A stretch of DNA of 64,000 nt from the NCBI RefSeq assembly GCF_023100945.1, contig NZ_CP064689.1:806001-870000 (forward strand), read 5' to 3'. Of this stretch, positions 32,122-40,988 are shown piece by piece. Both the position numbers and the translations under genes were made by a program. The DNA is from Bradyrhizobium sp. 200 (lineage in GTDB: Bacteria > Pseudomonadota > Alphaproteobacteria > Rhizobiales > Xanthobacteraceae). Below the pieces are notes generated by a model. That model was not told the DNA's origin and ran no database searches. It saw nothing but the letters and a program-made list of their open reading frames with translations. Within the stretch, counting starts at the first letter, position 1. Each line of letters starts with the position of its first letter.

Positions 32122-33213
32122 CTACGGGACGCTGCGGTGACGCGGCGGTCCGTCGGGGTCAGATCTCTCAAGTTTCAGCTTGTAAAATTTTGTCGCCGTC
32201 CCGGAGAACAGTGCCGTCTTCTCCGCTTCGCTATATTGCGCGGCCAGTCGCTTGAAGGCGTTGAAGATCACCTGATAGCTGCACTGGCCTTTGTCCGGCG
32301 GGAAATTGCTTTCGAACATGCATCGATCGGGCCCAAACGCCTCGATGCAGGTTTCGATATAGGGACGCCACGCGGCGGCGACCTCCTCTGAAGACGGCGG
32401 CTTCGGGCGCAGATGAAAGTCATAGCCGAGCAGGCACATCGCAAGCCCGCCGAGCTTGACGACGACGTTTTCACATTTGGCGATTTCCTGGATCGAGGCT
32501 TTCCACACCGGGAAGATCTCTTCGCGCCGGCCAGCGTAGCTGCCGATGCCGACCGGGCCGCCGCAATGATCGAGCACGATTTTGGTATCGGGAAAGGCGC
32601 GCGCAAGGTCGGCGAGTTCGCCGATCTGCGGATGAAACAGCCAGGCGTCGAAGCTCAATCCCAATGGCGCGAGGCAGGCAAAACCCTTGTGGAAGGTGCT
32701 GTCGAGCAGCAATCCTTTCGGCCGCGTCGCATACATGCCGGCGACATTGGGGTCCGCATCCCACGCCGACGAATGCCGGATGCCGCGGAAGCGGCCGTTG
32801 CCGGCAACGATCTCCGCCTCCAGCACGGCCTTCGCGCCGTCGCCCAGCATGAGATTGACATGGCTGACGATGCCAGCGCAGATCGCAGCCGTGCCGTAGC
32901 CGCCGCTCGCGGCCATCGCCGCCACGCCGTTGGCGAACTCGACCTCGCCAACCGGCCGGAACGCCTCAGGCCCGCGCGCGCGGTACATCGAGCGGCAATC
33001 GACATAGACGGTGGCGACGATGTTGTGGCCGGAGGCGATGTCGGCCGCCATCTCCTCGATCATGTAGTGCAGGCCGCCGCGATCCCAGAGATGGTGATGC
33101 GGATCGACGATCGGCCGGGCGGGATCGATGATCTCCTCGGTGTGCAGCGCGAGCCAGTCCTCGCGCGGATCGGCGTAGAGCCCGCTCTTCGAGGCGGGTG
33201 CAGTGCTGGCCAT
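32122..33213 (-). CDS. Amidohydrolase (COG3618-type, amidohydrolase 2 family)
   Basis: 363 residues from the ATG at 33213, which follows GAGGAACGA; the frame continues upstream into the palindromic repeat, so that extension is rejected. 'IVDPHHHLWD' is the first metal-binding motif; 'IRHSSAW' and 'KIVLDHCGGPVGIGSY' supply further His residues; 'DRCMFESNFPPDKG' is the terminal Asp-type motif (SNFP is usual in this branch). Such TIM-barrel hydrolases act on lactones or decarboxylate aromatic acids. The substrate is unknown. Confidence 0.88.
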   Translation of the reverse strand: MASTAPASKSGLYADPREDWLALHTEEIIDPARPIVDPHHHLWDRGGLHYMIEEMAADIASGHNIVATVYVDCRSMYRARGPEAFRPVGEVEFANGVAAMAASGGYGTAAICAGIVSHVNLMLGDGAKAVLEAEIVAGNGRFRGIRHSSAWDADPNVAGMYATRPKGLLLDSTFHKGFACLAPLGLSFDAWLFHPQIGELADLARAFPDTKIVLDHCGGPVGIGSYAGRREEIFPVWKASIQEIAKCENVVVKLGGLAMCLLGYDFHLRPKPPSSEEVAAAWRPYIETCIEAFGPDRCMFESNFPPDKGQCSYQVIFNAFKRLAAQYSEAEKTALFSGTATKFYKLKLERSDPDGPPRHRSVP

Positions 33214-33253
33214 GAGTTTCGTTCCTCTGTTTTTTATTATTCGGGTTGTTTTC

Positions 33254-33339
33254 CCGTCATTGCGAGGAGCGAAGCGACGAAGCAATCCATTTCTCGGCTT
33301 GTGGAACTATGGATTGCTTCGCTCCGCTCGCAATGACGG
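33254..33339. repeat. Palindromic intergenic repeat (REP-like), copy 4
   Basis: Left arm 33256-33289 (the longer 'gcgaggagcgaagcgacgaag' variant) and right arm 33310-33337. Located between two minus-strand genes, about 40 bases upstream of the amidohydrolase start and just after the MBL-fold gene. Confidence 0.9.
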
Positions 33340-33362
33340 CGGTGGCGACGCGTGCCTTCGGC

Positions 33363-34190
33363 TTACACCCCTTCCAGAATGATCACCGTCGGCGTGCCCG
33401 GCAGCGTATCCCGTGAAATCTTCAGCGTCCGCTCGGTCCGCTGGTCGATGACGAATTGCTGGCCGATCAGCCGCATGAACTCGTCGAGCGGGGTGGCGAA
33501 GCGGTGCATCGGCAGCACGATGGAGGAGCGCAGGCGCTTGGTGATCTCGGAGACGCCGTCGAGCGACATCGTATAGGTGCCGTCGATCGGCACCATCAGG
33601 ATGTCGAGCCGGCCGATCGCCGCGAAGTGCGTCTCGTCGAGCTTGTGGTGCAGGTGTCCGAGATGGCCGATGCAGAGGCCGGCGACCTCGAAGATGAAAA
33701 TCGAGTTGCCGTCCTTGATCATCGCGCCGGAGCCCTCGCCATAGTAGCGGCGGATATCGGTGGGGACGTTGCGGATATAGACGTCGCCGACGCGCGTTGA
33801 GACATGCGCCGCCTGTCCGTTCTCGCCCCAGCCGTGCAGAACGTGCGGAATTTTTGGATCGGGAAACAAGGTATAGTGCGTCGAGTGCGCACGATTCATG
33901 GTGACGACGTCGGGCAGCCTGCCGGTCCGGTAGGCGCCGTTGAAGTCGGTCCCGATCCGCACGCCGCCCGGCGTGTCGATATAATAGGTGGAATGTCCGA
34001 CATAGGTGATCGCGACCTCTTCCGCCTTGGCGGCCATGCGGCGAAGGCTGACCGGCACGGCGCGCGGCGGGGCGTTCGCCATCGCAAGGCACTCGCTGCG
34101 CAACGGCTGCTGCTGGGCGGTTGCCGGGACGATCAGCGAACCGAGGAAGGCGAGGGCTGTGGCAAGGGATACGTTAAGCGATCGCAACAT
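33363..34190 (-). CDS. Exported MBL-fold metallohydrolase (UlaG/L-ascorbate-lactonase-like)
   Basis: About 275 residues. The N-terminus from the ATG at 34190 is a signal peptide (LRSLNVSLATALAFLGSLIVPATAQ). 'ITYVGHSTYYIDTPGGVRIGTDFNG' is the beta-lactamase-fold opening of the UlaG branch; the familiar 'THxHxDH' is replaced by 'MNRAHSTHYTLFPDP', and 'FEVAGLCIGHLGHLHHKLD' plus 'MPIDGTYTM'-like sequence supply later ligand regions. The His pattern is typical of the exported subgroup, not of classical lactamases. Alternative starts at 34202 and 34211 add a few residues. Catalytic role undetermined. Confidence 0.82.
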   Translation of the reverse strand: MLRSLNVSLATALAFLGSLIVPATAQQQPLRSECLAMANAPPRAVPVSLRRMAAKAEEVAITYVGHSTYYIDTPGGVRIGTDFNGAYRTGRLPDVVTMNRAHSTHYTLFPDPKIPHVLHGWGENGQAAHVSTRVGDVYIRNVPTDIRRYYGEGSGAMIKDGNSIFIFEVAGLCIGHLGHLHHKLDETHFAAIGRLDILMVPIDGTYTMSLDGVSEITKRLRSSIVLPMHRFATPLDEFMRLIGQQFVIDQRTERTLKISRDTLPGTPTVIILEGV

Positions 34191-34342
34191 GGCATGACCC
34201 ATCCGCGGCAAAGGCCGCGGCCGGCACTGTATCGCCGAATTTTGGAAACGTCATGGTGGCATTCGCGCACGGCAGCGCGGCGGATTTGCTTCATCGGGGG
34301 CGGTCGATACCGTATTGTAAAGCGCAACCAGGGAGTTTTGCC

Positions 34343-35278
34343 GTGACTGAAAAGACCGCCCCGCACGCCCCGTCATCGAAACGGCTGGAGCCGTTGCGCC
34401 AGGTCGATGCCGGCGTTCTCAGCATCGCCTATTACGAGGCAGGTCCGTCCGATGGACCGGCCGTGATGCTGATGCACGGCTTCCCCTATGACATTCATTC
34501 CTATGTCGACGTCGCGCCGCAACTGGCTGCCCAGGGATGCCGTGTCATCGTCCCCTATTTGCGCGGCTACGGTCCGACCCGGTTTCGCGACGCGAGCACG
34601 CCGCGCTCGGGCGAGCAGGCGGCGGTCGGCGCCGACATGATGGCGCTGATGGACGCGCTTGGCATCAAGCGCGCGGTGTTCGCGGGCTACGACTGGGGCG
34701 GCCGCGCGGCCTGCGTCGGCGCGGCGCTGTGGCCGGAGCGCTGCATCGGGCTCGTCTGCGTCAATTCCTACCTGATCCAGGATATCGCCAACGCCATGGC
34801 GCCGCAGCGTCCCGAACGCGAGGCGGCGCTGTGGTACCAGTATTACTTCCAGCTCGAGCGCGGCCGCGCGGGACTGGCCGCCAACCGGCGCGAGATCGCC
34901 AGGATATTGTGGGCGCAATGGTCGCCGAACTGGCCGTTTGACGATGCCTGTTTCGAGCGCGCCGCGATCGCCCACGACAATCCCGATTACGTCGATGTGG
35001 TGATCCATAGCTATCGCCACCGCTTCGGCCTTGCCGAGGGCGATCCGCAATATGCTGACATCCAGCGCAGGCTGGCGACGCTGCCGCCGATCACCGTACC
35101 AACGATTACATTGGACGGCGCAGGCGATGGCGTTGCGCCGGCAACCGATGGCACCGCCAGCGCGTCAAAGTTCACCGGCCGCCGCGTCCATCGCGTGGTG
35201 CCGCGCGCCGGACACAATCTGCCGCAGGAAGCGTCCGAAGCGTTTGCCGCGGCGGTGACGGAGTTGATCAAAGCGTAG
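34343..35278 (+). CDS. Alpha/beta hydrolase, epoxide-hydrolase/dehalogenase type
   Basis: 311 residues from a GTG at 34343 with AGGGAG upstream. 'MLMHGFPYDIHS' forms the oxyanion-hole HGFP loop. The nucleophile elbow is 'AGYDWGGRAAC', so the nucleophile is Asp, as in epoxide hydrolases and haloalkane dehalogenases, rather than Ser. 'VPRAGHNLPQE' supplies the catalytic His. 'LDGAGDGVAP' may supply the acid. Cytoplasmic. It is divergent from the MBL-fold gene. Confidence 0.88.
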   Translation: MTEKTAPHAPSSKRLEPLRQVDAGVLSIAYYEAGPSDGPAVMLMHGFPYDIHSYVDVAPQLAAQGCRVIVPYLRGYGPTRFRDASTPRSGEQAAVGADMMALMDALGIKRAVFAGYDWGGRAACVGAALWPERCIGLVCVNSYLIQDIANAMAPQRPEREAALWYQYYFQLERGRAGLAANRREIARILWAQWSPNWPFDDACFERAAIAHDNPDYVDVVIHSYRHRFGLAEGDPQYADIQRRLATLPPITVPTITLDGAGDGVAPATDGTASASKFTGRRVHRVVPRAGHNLPQEASEAFAAAVTELIKA

Positions 35279-35371
35279 GTCGACTTTGCCGCATGGTCAG
35301 CGGCTGCGGAAACAACCATTCTCCCTGCACAAGTTCTCCAAGAAGAACAGAATTTTACGGGGCGGAATTCC

Positions 35372-36313
35372 ATGGCAAAGCGTCACGTCATCCTTGCGGT
35401 CTGGCTTGCATCCTTTGTCTTCATCACATCGGCCACGGCCGAGGAGTTCCCCAGCCGTCCAATCATCTGGGTCGTGCCATTCGCGCCGGGCGGCATCACC
35501 GACACGACGTCGCGCATCGTTGCCGAGGAAATGTCGAAGACGCTCGGTCAGTCGGTCCTGATCGATAATCGCGGCGGCGGTGGCGGCACGGTCGGCACCG
35601 AACAGGTGGCGCGCTCCAAGCCCGATGGCTACACGATGATCTACGGCACGCAGGGCACGATGGCGGCCAACGTCACGTTGCGCAAAAACCTGTCCTACGA
35701 TCCGCTGACGAGTTTTCTGCCGGTGCATCTGGTCGGCGAAAGCCCGAACCTGTTCGTGGCCTATCATGAGGCGCCCTATAATTCGGTGCCCGAATTCATC
35801 GCCTACGCCAGGCAGAATCCGGGCAAGGTGACGTTATCTTCCTCCGGCGTCGGCACCGCGACGCATCTGGTCGCCGAATTGTTCAAGACGGTTGCCGGCA
35901 TCGAGATGCAGCACGTGCCTTACCGGGGCAGCGCGCCGGCACTGAACGACATGATTGCTGGCCGCGTCGATGTCATGTTCGATTATCCGGTCTCGGTCGG
36001 TCCGCATGTCCAGGCCGGCAAGCTGAAGGTGCTGGCCACGACGGCGCCCGAACGGCTGCGCGCATTTCCAAACGTGCCGACCATGGCCGAACTCGGCATG
36101 AAGGACATGACGACTCAGAGCTGGTCCTCGATCATGGTGCCCGCAGGCACGCCCGCGCCGGTCGTCGACCGGCTGGCGGCGCACGCGCATGCGGCGCTGA
36201 CATCGGAACGCGTGCGCACGCATTTCGAAAAAGTCGGCACCCGCCCGATGACGCTGCAGAAGGCCGAGATGATCCCGTTTATCGAAAGGAGATCGTGCGC
36301 TGGCGCGATGTGA
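35372..36313 (+). CDS. Bug-family (TctC-type) periplasmic binding protein with frameshifted C-terminus
   Basis: 313 residues as read. Signal peptide up to 'ATAEEFPSRPI', then Bug landmarks 'VPFAPGGITDTTSRIVAEEM', 'VDNRGGGGGTVG'-like sequence, 'ADGYT'-like turn, 'HVPYRGSAPALNDMIAGRVDVMFD' and 'APERLRAFPNVPTMAELG'. After 'KAEMIPFIE' the frame runs to a premature stop. One extra A in the aaa run at 36285-36287 would restore 'KEIVRWRDVIERAGLEKQ' ending with TAA at 36340-36342, the normal Bug ending. The protein is otherwise intact. Solitary: no TctA/TctB membrane genes here. Confidence 0.85.
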   Translation: MAKRHVILAVWLASFVFITSATAEEFPSRPIIWVVPFAPGGITDTTSRIVAEEMSKTLGQSVLIDNRGGGGGTVGTEQVARSKPDGYTMIYGTQGTMAANVTLRKNLSYDPLTSFLPVHLVGESPNLFVAYHEAPYNSVPEFIAYARQNPGKVTLSSSGVGTATHLVAELFKTVAGIEMQHVPYRGSAPALNDMIAGRVDVMFDYPVSVGPHVQAGKLKVLATTAPERLRAFPNVPTMAELGMKDMTTQSWSSIMVPAGTPAPVVDRLAAHAHAALTSERVRTHFEKVGTRPMTLQKAEMIPFIERRSCAGAM

Positions 36314-36364
36314 TCGAGCGGGCGGGGCTGGAGAAGCAGTAAAGCCGCCCCGGAGCCTATCGCG

Positions 36365-37477
36365 TCAGGCCGTCGCCAGCCGGTCGAGCAGGGCCAGCAT
36401 GACCGGCGCGTCGGGCATCGGCAGCACCGCATCGATTCGCTCGATCAGGCGCGATTGCAGCAGCGGATTGCGTGCCTTTCCGACTGTCCCGAGCGGGCCG
36501 CGAAATCCATGCTCTTCCCAGGCGAGTTCGAGCAGGCTCTCGTTCACAAGGGCGTCGATCAGTTCGTCGGCGGCGCGGTCGATGCTGATGAGGGGATGGG
36601 CCGAGAACGCCGTCGGCCGCGGATAGAGGATCACCGGCTTGGAGGGCGCGCTGGCCTCGACCCGCTTCCAGCGGTCGGCGTCCTGCAGCACCCATTCGAT
36701 TAGCTGGTTTTCGTAGCCGACGATCAACGGCTGCGCGCCGGCGCCGCCGGCCACGTAATCGTCGAACAGTTTGCCTGACGACGGCGGCTTGTAACCCATC
36801 CGGCGGAACACGGTGGCAACGTCGCCGTCGATGCGCCCGAGCGAATCGAGCGCGATGACGTCGCCGCTGAGCAGGCTGGCCGTGAGCCCTGCAAACATGA
36901 AGCCCGAATTGGACTTGTTGGGATCGGTGGAGACGATGCGCGCGCGGCCGAACAGGCCGCTTACGCCCATGGCCTCCCAGGTTTCGCCGGCGATAACGGC
37001 CTTGAGCACCCTCAGCAGATCGACCGTATAGCGTGGACCGCCCGCGGGCTCGGCAAAGCCGCCTTTCACCAGACCGTCGGCGATGCGGTCCCACGAATAG
37101 AGCACGATCGGCGAGTTGAAGATCACCTGGTCGCGCGAAATTTTAACGCCCGAGTTACGTGCGACTTCCACAAGCACAGACGACGAGGGCCACAGAAACT
37201 GCGGCTTCTGGTCCAGCAGCGTGCGTTCGCGCACCATTTCGACCGATCCGGCGCGCCTTGCATCGAGAATCAGTCCGAACCGGCGCTCAAGCAGGCTCCG
37301 GACGCGGGCATTGGCGAGGAGCCCTTCCTTTTCGCCGCCGGCAAAGCCGAACAACCGCTTCGGCTCGCCGAACCGGCCCGCTATTTCGGGATGCTGACGC
37401 AGATAGACATAGCCGCCGGTGCCGGCGGCGCTTGCCGCGAGCATTCCAATTCCGAAGGCCCGGCGCGAAATGGCCAT
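36365..37477 (-). CDS. Exported extracellular binding-protein-like protein, last gene of TelA/VWA operon
   Basis: 370 residues. N-terminal 'SRRAFGIGMLAASAAGTGGY' is a Tat-like or uncleaved signal. The mature part has the two-lobe binding-protein style ('GSVEMVRERTLLDQKPQFLWPSSSV', 'VIFNSPIVLYSWDRIADGL', 'DPNKSNSGFMFAGLTASLL', 'QPLIVGYENQLIEWVL'), similar in motif order to the first half of the VWA fusion protein two genes upstream. It overlaps the XpaC-like gene by one base. Probably a periplasmic or membrane-tethered sensor or receptor; ligand unknown. Confidence 0.8.
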   Translation of the reverse strand: MAISRRAFGIGMLAASAAGTGGYVYLRQHPEIAGRFGEPKRLFGFAGGEKEGLLANARVRSLLERRFGLILDARRAGSVEMVRERTLLDQKPQFLWPSSSVLVEVARNSGVKISRDQVIFNSPIVLYSWDRIADGLVKGGFAEPAGGPRYTVDLLRVLKAVIAGETWEAMGVSGLFGRARIVSTDPNKSNSGFMFAGLTASLLSGDVIALDSLGRIDGDVATVFRRMGYKPPSSGKLFDDYVAGGAGAQPLIVGYENQLIEWVLQDADRWKRVEASAPSKPVILYPRPTAFSAHPLISIDRAADELIDALVNESLLELAWEEHGFRGPLGTVGKARNPLLQSRLIERIDAVLPMPDAPVMLALLDRLATA

Positions 37478-38136
37478 CAGGCTCTCCTCTTGCCTGGGTC
37501 GGGGGAAACGGGAAGTTGCGGCGGTGGGCCGAGATCCTCGTCAAGTGAACTCTTCAGCAGCTTGAGCTCGATGTCGAGATTGCCGAGATCGGCTTCCTGC
37601 AGGTTGGCCGCATAATGCGTGAAGGCGGTATCGAGCCGGTCGATCAGATCGCTTGTCGCGGCGATACGCGCGGCATCGCGCGTGCTGCCCTTTTCCAGCA
37701 GGGCATAGGCCTCCGCAAGATCGGCCGCACGCGGCAAATAATAGGTCAGAAAACGCCGCACCCGGTCGACGCGGAGCGGATCCTCTTCGACGCCCGCGAA
37801 GATCTCGCGGGAAATGCGCGCCAGATGACGCACGCGTTCGGCGACCTTGGGCGTGCCGATCGAACTCACGGCGACTTCAAGCCGAACCGCAAGCGGCTCG
37901 GCATCGGTCAGGAGGCTGCGCGCGAACTCGATCTTGCCGCGCGCCACGCCGCTGGCGTCCAGCCCCTCGAACAGCTTGCGCGGCGATAGCAGAACCACGA
38001 GTCCTCCGCCCGCCGCCGCACTGACGAGGCCGGCGATCCAGAACGGCATGCCGACGCCGATGGCAAGCACCGGCAACAGGATGGCGGCAGCGGCGCCACC
38101 CGCAATCCAGTTCATCCCTGACCATGCCGATGGCAT
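37477..38136 (-). CDS. XpaC-like protein (5-bromo-4-chloroindolyl phosphate hydrolysis family)
   Basis: 219 residues. Two N-terminal membrane segments ('WIAGGAAAAILLPVLAIGVG' and 'FWIAGLVSAAAGGGLVVLL') are followed by a cytoplasmic helical domain ('VAERVRHLARISREIFAGVEED', 'RVDRVRRFLTYYLPRAADLAEAYALLEKG', 'LDTAFTHYAANLQEADLGNLDIELKLLKSSL'). This layout and the last motif fit XpaC, whose gene in Bacillus is next to the TelA homolog yaaN. Finding both here strengthens both calls. The family's biochemical role is unclear; a membrane-stress scaffold is an inference. Confidence 0.82.
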   Translation of the reverse strand: MPSAWSGMNWIAGGAAAAILLPVLAIGVGMPFWIAGLVSAAAGGGLVVLLSPRKLFEGLDASGVARGKIEFARSLLTDAEPLAVRLEVAVSSIGTPKVAERVRHLARISREIFAGVEEDPLRVDRVRRFLTYYLPRAADLAEAYALLEKGSTRDAARIAATSDLIDRLDTAFTHYAANLQEADLGNLDIELKLLKSSLDEDLGPPPQLPVSPDPGKRRA

Positions 38137-39711
38137 TCAGTTGTACCCTCGCACCGCGCGAAAAGCCTGGGTGAGACTCTTGGTGCCGTCGAACACCCTT
38201 CCGCCCGTCAGGGTGGCGAGGCTGTCGAGCTGGCTGCGGTCGGCGTCGTCACCGAAGGTGACGCCGAACACCGGCACGCGCCGTCCGTCGGCGCGCCACG
38301 CGGCCTCGAACGTCGTCATGGCGCCCTGGCTCTTGCCGTCGGTCATGATGACGATGGCCGGCAGGTGCTGGCCGGCATCGAGAACAGGCTTCATCTCGGC
38401 AAGCGCGCGTGCCCCGCAGGTGTAGAAGTCAGTGCCGTCGCGCGCGCGCAATTCGAGGGTTTTGGTGAGAATAGCGGTTTGATCATTATCGTCCCCGCTA
38501 CCCGCCGCTGTCCACAGCACGCGATCGCTGAATGGCAGCACGATGATTCGGTCTTGCTTCGACCACTGCACCAGCACCTCGCGGGTGCGAACCGGCGTCA
38601 GCAGAAATCGCATGGCTTCGAGCAGTTGCTCTTCGCCGTGCCCCTTCATGCTCCCGGACACGTCAATACACAAAGCGGTCAGCGAAGGTCGCCGCAGTGC
38701 TTCCTGGTAGAGCGACAGCGCCTTTTGAATGACGGCGGGTTCCGGTGGCCGAACCACCGTAAGCGCGCGGCTCGGGTCGAGATTGGTGGCCGGATCGGCC
38801 TTGATCGGCGCCGCGCGGCCAAGCTCGACGCGCCGCCCGGTCGCCGCGATCCGCGCCTGGGTGTCGCCCTTGAGCAGAAAGGCCTGCAGGTCGGCGAAAA
38901 AGCTCTCGACCTCCTTGCCGCGCCCGCGATCGACAAAGCCGAGCGGGGAGTCACCGACCGATACGCCGTCCTCGGGATAGATTGCGTAGAGCGGCTCCTT
39001 TTTGTCGGCGATCAGCTTGTCGTTGGTCTCCTTGATGACGGCCTCGTAATTCCACATCGCTTCGTAACGCGCGCCGGTCCGCTCGCCTTCGCGGTAGAGA
39101 TCGGCGAGCCATCCGCTCGATCCCGAGGAACGCTCGACGCCGCGCAACAGGCCGCGCACGGTGGCGAGCACCTCTGGCTTGTCGAGATCGCCTGATTCGA
39201 TGAGATCGGGCTTGCCGATCCCGGCCGCCAGCATGGCGAGATAGGCCGAGGCGCCGGAATTCGACTGCGTCGCGGAGGTCATAAGGAATTTCAGCCGGCC
39301 GCCCTCGACAGCGGCGAGGATATCCTTCGTCGTCACCTTGGCGCCGACCCAGCCCAGCGCCTGCGCCTTGGACCGCTTGACGCCGAGGATAACCGGCATT
39401 TGCGCAATCGACTTGACCGATTTGACGCGCCGGGCGGTGTCGAACATGTCGATCCAGATCGACGCCGCGGGCCACACCGCGTCGGCGCCGGGGTCGTTGC
39501 CGGCCTTGAGCGCCAGCGCGATATCCAGCGAGCCCTGATATTTCACGCTGCAGTCAGCGCGGCGCGACCGGCAGAACTCCCGCACCATCGGCTCGAGGAC
39601 GTCGTTCTCCGAACCGGACAGGATGGTGAATTGCGGGCCGGGCGCAGAGCAGGCGCCAAGCGCCAACGCGAGCAGCAGGCCGGCAGCAACCCGAAGCGCA
39701 GCTTTGTTCAT
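38137..39711 (-). CDS. Lipoprotein fusing a solute-binding domain to a von Willebrand factor A domain
   Basis: 524 residues. Lipobox 'LALGACSAP' gives a lipid-anchored Cys near residue 21. Residues about 25-310 are an extracellular binding-protein fold (SBP 11-like: 'SGSENDVLEPMVREF', 'KYQGSLDIALALKAG', 'AVWPAASIWIDMF', 'SATQSNSGASAYLAMLA'). Residues about 345-520 are a VWA domain with an intact MIDAS: Asp350-x-Ser352-x-Ser354 in 'CIDVSGSMKG', a Thr in 'ARDGTDFYT' and 'IVIMTDGKSQG'. It starts within the TelA stop (four-base overlap) and abuts the XpaC-like gene. Likely a metal-dependent periplasmic sensor or assembly factor. Confidence 0.88.
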   Translation of the reverse strand: MNKAALRVAAGLLLALALGACSAPGPQFTILSGSENDVLEPMVREFCRSRRADCSVKYQGSLDIALALKAGNDPGADAVWPAASIWIDMFDTARRVKSVKSIAQMPVILGVKRSKAQALGWVGAKVTTKDILAAVEGGRLKFLMTSATQSNSGASAYLAMLAAGIGKPDLIESGDLDKPEVLATVRGLLRGVERSSGSSGWLADLYREGERTGARYEAMWNYEAVIKETNDKLIADKKEPLYAIYPEDGVSVGDSPLGFVDRGRGKEVESFFADLQAFLLKGDTQARIAATGRRVELGRAAPIKADPATNLDPSRALTVVRPPEPAVIQKALSLYQEALRRPSLTALCIDVSGSMKGHGEEQLLEAMRFLLTPVRTREVLVQWSKQDRIIVLPFSDRVLWTAAGSGDDNDQTAILTKTLELRARDGTDFYTCGARALAEMKPVLDAGQHLPAIVIMTDGKSQGAMTTFEAAWRADGRRVPVFGVTFGDDADRSQLDSLATLTGGRVFDGTKSLTQAFRAVRGYN

Positions 39712-40766
39712 GCGGGCGACTTGGACAACGCTGACTTCAGTTGGTCGGTCAATTGCGCCATCCGCTGTTCGATCTCGGCGCGCTTCCTGCGGCCCTCTTG
39801 CTGGACGTTGAGGACGCCCGCAATGGTATCGACCAGGTCGGTGTTGGTCTTCTCCAGCGTCGCGATGTCGACGATGCCGCGCTGCGATTGCTTCTCGATA
39901 TCGATCGCCTGGGTCTTCATCATCTCCGAGGCCTGTTTCATCATCTCGTTGGTGGCGTCGGTGACGGTCTTCTGCAGGTCGAGCGCGGATTTCTGCCGGC
40001 TGAGACCGAGCAGCAAGATCATCTTCTGCTTCCAGACCGGGATGGTGAGCTCGGTCGTCGCCTGCAGGTTCTCGATCAGGGTTTCGTCGCCGGACTGGAC
40101 GATGCGGATCTGCGGCAGTTGCTGAATGCCGATCTGGCGTGCCTGCTGTAGATAGAAGATGCGCTTTTCGAGCCGATCAAGCGCCTGGGCGGCGTCCTGA
40201 TAGGTTTGCGCCGCCAGCATCGCGTCGCTGCCCTGGCCCGCCGCCTTTGCGGCCTGCTCAAGTTCGACCAGTTTGTGGCGGCGAAAATCCTCGGCAAACT
40301 CCTTGCCGGCCGCGATATGCGAATCGAGGTCGCCGAGCGAGGCCTTGGTCTGCTCGTGCAATTCATCCAGCACGGCGATGTCACGCCGCAGCGTTTCCTT
40401 GTTGCGATCGAGTTCGATACAGACGCGGTCGACCTGCGAGGACACGTCGTCGAATTGTTCGGAGAATCGTCGCAAGCGCGATTCCATCGAAGAGAACAGG
40501 CGGGAGAAGAAGCCGCTGTCCTTCAGCGAGGCGGGATCGAGACCGCGCGCCTTGGCCAGGATGTCGGACAGCAGTTTGCCTGTGGTCCCGAGCTCCCGGT
40601 TCTGGGTCTGGGCGAGGATCCGGTCGGCGAACTCGACCACCGAACGCTGCGCACGATCGCCGAAGGTGACGATGCGCGACCGATCGGAGATGTCGATTTC
40701 GGATTTGATGCGCGTAACTGCGGAGGCGTCCACCATGACCGCCGGGACATTGATGGTTTCGCTCAT
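39708..40766 (-). CDS. TelA-like toxic anion resistance protein
   Basis: 352 residues, cytoplasmic, almost entirely alpha-helical. 'LSDILAKARGLDPASLKDSGFFSRLFSSMESRLRRF' and 'LDRLEKRIFYLQQARQIGIQQLPQIRIVQSGDETLIENLQ' are diagnostic of the TelA family, associated with tellurite and antimicrobial resistance. Long coiled coils include 'LEQAAKAAGQGSDAMLAAQTYQDAA'. The ATG at 40766 has AGGAGAAGGA upstream. It is the first gene of the four-gene operon. TelA partners XpaC in several bacteria. The mechanism is unknown. Confidence 0.92.
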   Translation of the reverse strand: MSETINVPAVMVDASAVTRIKSEIDISDRSRIVTFGDRAQRSVVEFADRILAQTQNRELGTTGKLLSDILAKARGLDPASLKDSGFFSRLFSSMESRLRRFSEQFDDVSSQVDRVCIELDRNKETLRRDIAVLDELHEQTKASLGDLDSHIAAGKEFAEDFRRHKLVELEQAAKAAGQGSDAMLAAQTYQDAAQALDRLEKRIFYLQQARQIGIQQLPQIRIVQSGDETLIENLQATTELTIPVWKQKMILLLGLSRQKSALDLQKTVTDATNEMMKQASEMMKTQAIDIEKQSQRGIVDIATLEKTNTDLVDTIAGVLNVQQEGRRKRAEIEQRMAQLTDQLKSALSKSPA

Positions 40767-40988
40767 CGCGCTTCCTTCTCCTCAAGGGTTGATCCCCGCA
40801 GGCAACATGGTGCCGCAGCAGAGGTCTGGCAAGATAGCGTTCACACGCGAACAGATCGATGACGTCTCGCGCGCTCTGCTATTCAGGTCGCGACGAATCT
40901 ATCCCGGGTTCAACAGGATAGTGAATAAGCTGGTAACGTAAATGACGCGACGTGAAGGCCTCGCTGTCATTGAACCGTCATCTGACTG

